Assembly (NCBI RefSeq): GCF_022402485.1
Contig: NZ_JAKRSA010000023.1
Span: 1 to 64,000, forward strand
From: Phenylobacterium sp.
Lineage (GTDB): Bacteria; Pseudomonadota; Alphaproteobacteria; Caulobacterales; Caulobacteraceae
DNA length: 64,000 bases
Direction: 5' to 3'
Shown here piece after piece: positions 59,428-64,000 of this stretch. The notes beneath the pieces were generated by a model that saw nothing but the letters and a program-made list of their open reading frames with translations, did not search any database and was not told the origin of the DNA. How positions within the stretch are numbered: position 1 is the first letter of the stretch; every line of letters starts with the position of its first letter. Both the position numbers and the translations under genes were made by a program.

Positions 59428-61104
59428 CTAGACCGCCTTGAGCGGTGACACGCCGGTCGCCTGGGCCGTGGTCACAAAGGTCTTGCTCACCTTGGCTTCA
59501 AACTCCCGGGAGACGATGGTGGAGACCTTGACCAGTTCGCCCTTGGCGGTGTCCGGGGTGAGGGTGAGAAGGATGAAGCCCTTGGCGTCGTGATCAGAGT
59601 AAATCACCTCAGATGAGGCATCGGCGAACAGCTGACCGGCAGGTAGCGTCTTCACATAGTCGCCGATCCCCGGACTGGTGACCCCCGTCGTGCCGAACTC
59701 CACGGCCCGCAGCACGCCTTCGTCGTCGGACAGCTCATTGGCCCAGAAGGCGTGGCTGTCGCCAGACACCACAATGGTGCGGGCCTGGGCAGCAGCGATC
59801 GTGTCGTAGAGCCGCTCCCGCGCCACCGGATAGCCATCCCACATGTCCAGGCCATAGGGCAGGCCGAAGGGCGACATGGTCTCCATGCGATTGATGAAGC
59901 CTGCGATTGGCGTCGGCAGGGTAGCCAGGATCCTCGTATATTCAGCCTCCCCGAGGGAGGCCTTGGCGCTGGGCATCTTCAGCCGGCCCATAACCACCGC
60001 ATTGCCGAGCACCTGCCAGGTGCGGCCGGACTTGACCGATGCTGACAGCTCGCCGGCCAGCCAGGCCTCCTGGGCGGCGCTCATCATCCGACGGCCAGGA
60101 TCGTTGAGCTTCTGGACGAAGGCCTCGATGTCCGGGCGATCATTGGTGATCGTCAGGTCCTTGGCGTAATCGAGTTGTACGTCGCGGGCGTTGAGCCGGG
60201 TTTCCAGCATGATCAGGGTGACCAGGTCCCCGAAATGGAAGGTCCGGTTGATCGCATCGAGACTGACGCCTGGAGCCGGGTCACGGATCGGCATCCATTC
60301 GAAATAGGCTTTCAGAGCAACCGCCTTACGAAGGTTCCAGTCCCCTTCGGTCTCAGGCTGATGATTCTCAGCGCCGCCGGTCCAGGAGTTGTTGGTTGTT
60401 TCGTGGTCGTCCCAGGTGACGATCCACGGGGCCCGGGCGTGGGCGGCCTGGAGATCGGGGTCAGACTTGTACTGCGCATGGCGCTGCCGGTAGTCGGCGA
60501 GGCTGACGATCTCGTGGGCGGGCACCGATGCCCGCTCCTGGGCGACGGCGGAGTCCATGCCGTACGAGCCCTCACCGCCATACTCGTAGATATAGTCGCC
60601 GAGATGAACCACGGCATCGACCCGGGGCAGGTCGGCAATGGCCCGATAGGCGTTGAAATAGCCATTGGGATACAGCGAGCAGGAGGCCACGGCGAGGACC
60701 ACGTCCTCGACGGGGCCCACCGGCGAGGTGCGGGTCTGCCCCATGGGAGAGGTGACGCCGTTGGCTTCAAATTCAAAGGTATAGGCCCGGGCCGGATCCA
60801 GACCGGTAACGTCGACCTTGACCGTATAGTCACGGTCGGGGCCCGTGACGCCAGTCCCGGACTTGGCACCCCCCGCCCGGCGATCGACGGGGTTCAGCCG
60901 CCATGAAAAGCTGATCGGCCCGGCCCCTTCGGCCTTCGGCGAGATCCGGGTCCAAAGCACCACGGCATTGGCCAGGGGATCGCCAGAGGCAACACCGTGC
61001 TCGAAGGCCACCGGCCCGGCATAGGGCGACTGGGCGCGGGCGGTCAGCGGCGCGGCTGCGCCAATTCCCAGAAGGGCCAGGGCCCGGCGTCGATCGATCT
61101 TCAT
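59428..61104 (-). CDS. PhoD-like phosphodiesterase/alkaline phosphatase
   Basis: The 558-residue protein has a Tat signal (DRRRALALLGIGAAAPLTARA), which exports it folded. The metallophosphatase domain includes VAFEHGVASGDPL (N-terminal beta domain), AVVHLGDYIYEYGGEG with metal ligands, VTWDDHETTNNSW, and VVSGDSHAFW. It probably acts on periplasmic phosphate mono- or diesters during phosphate need. The ATG at MKIDRRRA carries the twin arginines. It has 217 bases before the next gene. Confidence 0.92.
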   Translation of the reverse strand: MKIDRRRALALLGIGAAAPLTARAQSPYAGPVAFEHGVASGDPLANAVVLWTRISPKAEGAGPISFSWRLNPVDRRAGGAKSGTGVTGPDRDYTVKVDVTGLDPARAYTFEFEANGVTSPMGQTRTSPVGPVEDVVLAVASCSLYPNGYFNAYRAIADLPRVDAVVHLGDYIYEYGGEGSYGMDSAVAQERASVPAHEIVSLADYRQRHAQYKSDPDLQAAHARAPWIVTWDDHETTNNSWTGGAENHQPETEGDWNLRKAVALKAYFEWMPIRDPAPGVSLDAINRTFHFGDLVTLIMLETRLNARDVQLDYAKDLTITNDRPDIEAFVQKLNDPGRRMMSAAQEAWLAGELSASVKSGRTWQVLGNAVVMGRLKMPSAKASLGEAEYTRILATLPTPIAGFINRMETMSPFGLPYGLDMWDGYPVARERLYDTIAAAQARTIVVSGDSHAFWANELSDDEGVLRAVEFGTTGVTSPGIGDYVKTLPAGQLFADASSEVIYSDHDAKGFILLTLTPDTAKGELVKVSTIVSREFEAKVSKTFVTTAQATGVSPLKAV

Positions 61105-61321
61105 TCTGACTGTCCCAAACTCGCGCCGTCGTCGCGCGCGTGCAATAAAAGGCTATTCTGCGACAGAAGCATGATGGCTTTGGCGTGGGAGGGCGATGCG
61201 GCCGTCACTTTTTGCCCCGCCGGCCCCATAGTTCGGCGCGCGTTCACCCTCGGCTGATAGATGATCACCACCTATTCGATTCGACCACGCAAAGGCGCGG
61301 CGCAGGACATCACAGGCGGAC

Positions 61322-62329
61322 ATGGGCGCTGACCCTCTCACCATGCCGCCCTCCGAGGTAGACGAAGAGGGTGACCTCCTGATCCTCCAAGTGCCCCCAG
61401 AGGCCGCCGGAGATCGCCTGGACAAGACCCTGGCAAGCCTTGCCGAACACCTGTCCCGGGCCAGGATCCAGGCTCTGCTGGGCGCTGGGGCTGTAACCCG
61501 CGACGGCGAGGTCGTTCGGGATGGGTCGGCCAAGGCCCAGGCGGGGCCCTATGCCATCCTGGTCCCCCCGGTGCTGGCTGCCGACCCTGAACCGCAGGCG
61601 ATCGCCTTGCGGGTTCTGTTCGAGGACAATCACCTGATCGTGGTGGACAAGCCTCCGGGCATGGCGGTGCACCCGGCCCCAGGCTCACCCGACCGCACCC
61701 TGGTCAACGCCCTGCTGCACCATTGTGGGGCGAGCCTGTCGGGGATCGGCGGGGTCGCCCGGCCCGGCATCGTTCACCGGATCGACAAGGACACCTCAGG
61801 CGTCCTGGTCTGCGCCAAGACCGACGCCGCTCACCAAGGCCTGTCAGCCCTGTTCTTTCATCACGACATCGATCGAGCCTATGTGGCCCTGACCCGGGGT
61901 GCGCCAAAGCCGCGCAAGGGGACGGTGCAAAGCCTGTTGGGCCGCTCGGCCCATGATCGCAAGAAGATGGCCGTGCTTCGCTCCGGGGGACGCGAGGCCA
62001 TCACACATTATGAGACCACCGACCTCTTTGGTCCCGCCGACCGCCCGACGGCAGCCCGGGTGCGCTGTCGGCTAGAAACCGGGCGAACCCACCAGATCCG
62101 TGTCCACATGGCTTCCAAAGGCGCACCCTGTCTGGGCGACGGGGTCTATGGGTCGGGCAGTCCTGCGCCCGCAGTACGGGCGGCCATGGCGCAGGCGGGG
62201 CTGACACGGCAGGCCCTGCATGCCGCCGTCCTGGGATTCATCCATCCCATCACAGGCGAGCCCCTGCGCTTCGAGGCGCCTTTGCCAGAGGACATGGCCA
62301 AGCTGGAAGTTCTGCTGAACGACCTTTGA
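61322..62329 (+). CDS. RluD/RluA family pseudouridine synthase
   Basis: The 335-residue enzyme has an S4 RNA-binding domain (DRLDKTLASLAEHLSRARIQ) at residues 30-80 and the catalytic domain with HRIDKDTSGVLVCAKT, in which the aspartate is the catalytic residue. GRTHQIRVHMASKGAPCLGD is the family's third motif. It isomerises uridines in 23S rRNA; RluD (positions 1911-1917) or RluC cannot be told apart by eye. It lies 214 bases before rpoH on the same strand. Confidence 0.93.
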   Translation: MGADPLTMPPSEVDEEGDLLILQVPPEAAGDRLDKTLASLAEHLSRARIQALLGAGAVTRDGEVVRDGSAKAQAGPYAILVPPVLAADPEPQAIALRVLFEDNHLIVVDKPPGMAVHPAPGSPDRTLVNALLHHCGASLSGIGGVARPGIVHRIDKDTSGVLVCAKTDAAHQGLSALFFHHDIDRAYVALTRGAPKPRKGTVQSLLGRSAHDRKKMAVLRSGGREAITHYETTDLFGPADRPTAARVRCRLETGRTHQIRVHMASKGAPCLGDGVYGSGSPAPAVRAAMAQAGLTRQALHAAVLGFIHPITGEPLRFEAPLPEDMAKLEVLLNDL

Positions 62330-62364
62330 GGCCAGACGCCACAAGGGTTTGGGATCAACTCGCC

Positions 62365-62393
62365 TTGCTCCCGCCCAGATCGCAGGCTACAAA
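62365..62393 (+). promoter_or_regulatory. Candidate rpoH promoter
   Basis: TTGCTC is separated by 17 bases from TACAAA, a good sigma-70-type arrangement. The start near 62400 would give a leader of about 144 bases. I saw no convincing sigma-32 promoter, although rpoH of Caulobacter is known to have one. Confidence 0.5.
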
Positions 62394-62543
62394 TACCCGA
62401 GTTCACAAGTGGGACTTTCCGGTCGCCCTCCCCGGCGGCCTTCCCCTCCAAGGTCTGAGCACCTATCTGACAGGCCAAGGGGACGGGGGGACCTGCGCGC
62501 ACCCGCGCGGCGGCCCGGCAGTCCACATCGAGAGGGGATAGTC

Positions 62544-63431
62544 ATGGCCGTGCAATCGCTCGCCGTCATGTCGCCGGAAGGCGGCCTGAGCCGGTACCTC
62601 AGCGACATCCGCAAGTTTCCCATGCTGGCCAAGGATGAGGAGTTCATGCTCGCCAAACGCTGGCAGGAGCACGAGGACCCCGAGGCCGCCCACCGCCTGG
62701 TGACCAGCCATCTGCGGCTGGTGGCCAAGATCGCCATGGGTTATCGCGGCTATGGCCTGCCGATCGGAGAGGTGGTCTCCGAGGGCAATGTCGGCCTGAT
62801 GCAGGCGGTCAAGAAGTTTGATCCCGACCGCGGCTTCCGCCTGGCCACCTATGCCATGTGGTGGATTCGCGCCTCGATCCAGGAATACATCCTGCGATCC
62901 TGGTCGCTGGTGAAGATGGGGACCACGGCGGCGCAGAAGAAGCTGTTTTTCAACCTGCGCAAGGCCAAGAGCCAGATCAGCGCCTTTGAAGAAGGCGACA
63001 TGCATCCCGACCAGGTCCGCCAGATCGCCACCAAGCTGGGCGTTCTGGACGAAGAGGTCATTTCCATGAACCGCCGCCTGTCGGGCCCGGACGCCTCGCT
63101 GAACGCGCCCCTGCGCTCGGACTCCGAGAGCGAATGGCAGGACTGGCTGGCCGATGACTCTGCGCCCAGCCAGGAGACGGTGGTCGCCGACAACGAGGAA
63201 CGCGGCCTGCGCATGGGTCTGCTGCAGGAGGCCATGGCCGAACTGAGCGATCGGGAACGCCATATTCTCACCGAGCGGCGCCTGAAAGACGATCCGACAA
63301 CGCTCGAAGAACTGGCGGGCCAATATGGCGTCAGCCGCGAGCGGGTTCGGCAGATCGAAGTCAGGGCCTTCGAAAAGCTGCAGAAGACCATGCAGACCGC
63401 CGCCGAAGACCGGAATCTGGTCAACGTCTGA
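62544..63431 (+). CDS. rpoH: Heat-shock sigma factor (sigma-32)
   Basis: The 295-residue factor has region 2 (RLVAKIAMGYRGYGLPI to ATYAMWWIRASIQEYIL), the RpoH box (QKKLFFNLRK) near residue 135 and region 4 (LTERRLKDDPTTLEELA, VSRERVRQIEVRAFEKL). This is the single-copy-type RpoH of Caulobacter-like bacteria, which directs chaperone and protease genes. The start MAVQSLAVM follows AGAGGGGATAG. The long frame upstream lies in the leader. No regulator or target gene flanks it. Confidence 0.97.
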   Translation: MAVQSLAVMSPEGGLSRYLSDIRKFPMLAKDEEFMLAKRWQEHEDPEAAHRLVTSHLRLVAKIAMGYRGYGLPIGEVVSEGNVGLMQAVKKFDPDRGFRLATYAMWWIRASIQEYILRSWSLVKMGTTAAQKKLFFNLRKAKSQISAFEEGDMHPDQVRQIATKLGVLDEEVISMNRRLSGPDASLNAPLRSDSESEWQDWLADDSAPSQETVVADNEERGLRMGLLQEAMAELSDRERHILTERRLKDDPTTLEELAGQYGVSRERVRQIEVRAFEKLQKTMQTAAEDRNLVNV

Positions 63432-63500
63432 TCGGACTTGCCCTCAGCGCTCGGGCCGTGGACCTTCCCCCGAAACCTAAGTCATCAAGGGGAAGCGTTC

Positions 63501-63872
63501 ATGGCCCACGACCATGCCGAGATTATCACAGCCTTCATCGCCGCATGGTCGCGCCGAGATCCTGTGGAACTGGCAGCGTTCTTTTGTGAGGACGGCGTCT
63601 ATCACAACATGCCGACCGGCCCTGTCCAGGGGCGGGCGGCTATCGGTCAGTTCATTGCCGCCTTTATCAGGGACTGGTCATCCACCGACTGGGAGATCCT
63701 GACCCTGATGGCCGACGGCGACAAGGTGATCGCTGAACGGATTGACCGGACCATCATTGGCGGAAAGCCCGTGGATCTGCCCTGCTGCGGGGTATTTGAA
63801 ATGTCGGAGGGCCAGATCAAGGTCTGGCGGGACTATTTCGACCTGTCGACCTATCTGAAGGCCCTGAAATAG
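63501..63872 (+). CDS. Limonene-1,2-epoxide hydrolase/SnoaL-like fold protein
   Basis: The 123-residue protein has the NTF2-like LEH fold: ITAFIAAWSRRDPVELAAFF, DGVYHNMPTGPVQGRAAI, VIAERIDRTIIGGKPVDLP and IKVWRDYFD. The aspartate and arginine in AERID-R and the WRDYFD aspartate correspond to the catalytic pair of limonene epoxide hydrolase. A wide range of small substrates is known, so none is proposed. It starts with ATG after AAGGGGAAG and follows rpoH by 69 bases. Confidence 0.85.
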   Translation: MAHDHAEIITAFIAAWSRRDPVELAAFFCEDGVYHNMPTGPVQGRAAIGQFIAAFIRDWSSTDWEILTLMADGDKVIAERIDRTIIGGKPVDLPCCGVFEMSEGQIKVWRDYFDLSTYLKALK

Positions 63873-63887
63873 GCGCAACAGACCAGG

Positions 63888-64000
63888 TCAGGCGACCCGC
63901 TTCTGGGCGGTGTCTTCCGGCGCGAAGGTTGCCAAGGCAGCCACATGATAGGCCACCTGAGCCGGGTCGAGACGCCGGGGGTCCACCACGGTGCCCAGGT
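63888..64000 (-). CDS. C-terminal fragment of an unidentified gene
   Basis: An open frame enters from the right edge and ends at a TGA (63888-63890) with residues ending APEDTAQKRVA. It encodes about 37 residues (VVDPRRLDPAQVAYHVAALA). The protein cannot be identified from this fragment. It converges with the gene before it, 15 bases away. Confidence 0.55.
   Translation of the reverse strand, partial: LGTVVDPRRLDPAQVAYHVAALATFAPEDTAQKRVA

Noticed and set aside
1-64000. Prophage, insertion sequence, integron or CRISPR-Cas elements
   Set aside because: No transposase, integrase, Cas, phage or terminal-repeat signature was seen in any frame I read.

Overview
The window is about two-thirds G+C, densely packed and free of mobile elements. 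It looks like a chromosome segment of a Caulobacteraceae-type alphaproteobacterium; Phenylobacterium or Caulobacter is my best guess, inferred from gene content and not computed. Supporting signs are the RTX/S-layer-like protein with a type I secretion pair beside a polysaccharide locus, metX-metW, phaA-phbB with phaR, a 295-residue RpoH, and several lineage-restricted hypothetical proteins. Most starts are set by 4-base ATGA/GTGA overlaps with the previous gene. No stretch longer than 300 bases lacks a gene.

Region 1 (1-25660) is a cell-surface locus. It opens with an RTX calcium-binding protein (cut by the window edge), then its HlyD-type adaptor and ABC exporter. A large glycan block follows. 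Two operons diverge from about 9376-9484: leftwards two glycosyltransferases and a repeat-only protein; rightwards a sulfotransferase, a 1063-residue repeat+GT2+WbsX fusion and a GT4 enzyme. Three of these proteins share a ~38-residue solenoid-like repeat. Next come a lipoprotein and a GT-C-like membrane enzyme, an acyltransferase/PIG-L deacetylase pair, a lipid-linked-sugar GT2 with an EamA-type flippase, a Wzm/Wzt ABC-2 exporter without a carbohydrate-binding tail, and two more glycosyltransferases. Together these could build, decorate and export a surface polysaccharide, possibly the anchor of the secreted RTX protein.

Region 2 (25682-47000) is mostly metabolic. It holds a lysine-catabolism pair (ALDH7-like dehydrogenase and saccharopine/lysine dehydrogenase family enzyme) with a divergent Lrp regulator, an AI-2E family transporter, tRNA-Arg(ACG), a P1 peptidase, gamma-glutamyltransferase, an orphan histidine kinase, sixA-DUF952-pyrD, metX-metW, a P-II protein, gloB, and the polyhydroxyalkanoate genes phaA, phbB and phaR (no phaC in the window), followed by small conserved genes.

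Region 3 (47006-64000) holds a polyprenol-phosphate GT2 and ArnT-like GT39 pair, HMG-CoA lyase, a leftward run cysS-SRPBCC-Fe/S scaffold-yidD-thrS-GT2, folE, a DUF817 membrane protein, a serine-hydrolase-fold protein lacking its catalytic residues, hisI, a PhoD phosphatase, an RluD-type pseudouridine synthase, rpoH, an epoxide-hydrolase/SnoaL-fold protein and the tail of an unidentified gene.

The items most worth a second look are the shared repeat module across three glycan proteins, the split three-part periplasmic glycan-decoration set, the deacetylase/acyltransferase pair, the dead serine hydrolase, and a nested palindrome after hisI that resembles a dispersed intergenic repeat. Promoters and operators were found by eye and are candidates only.
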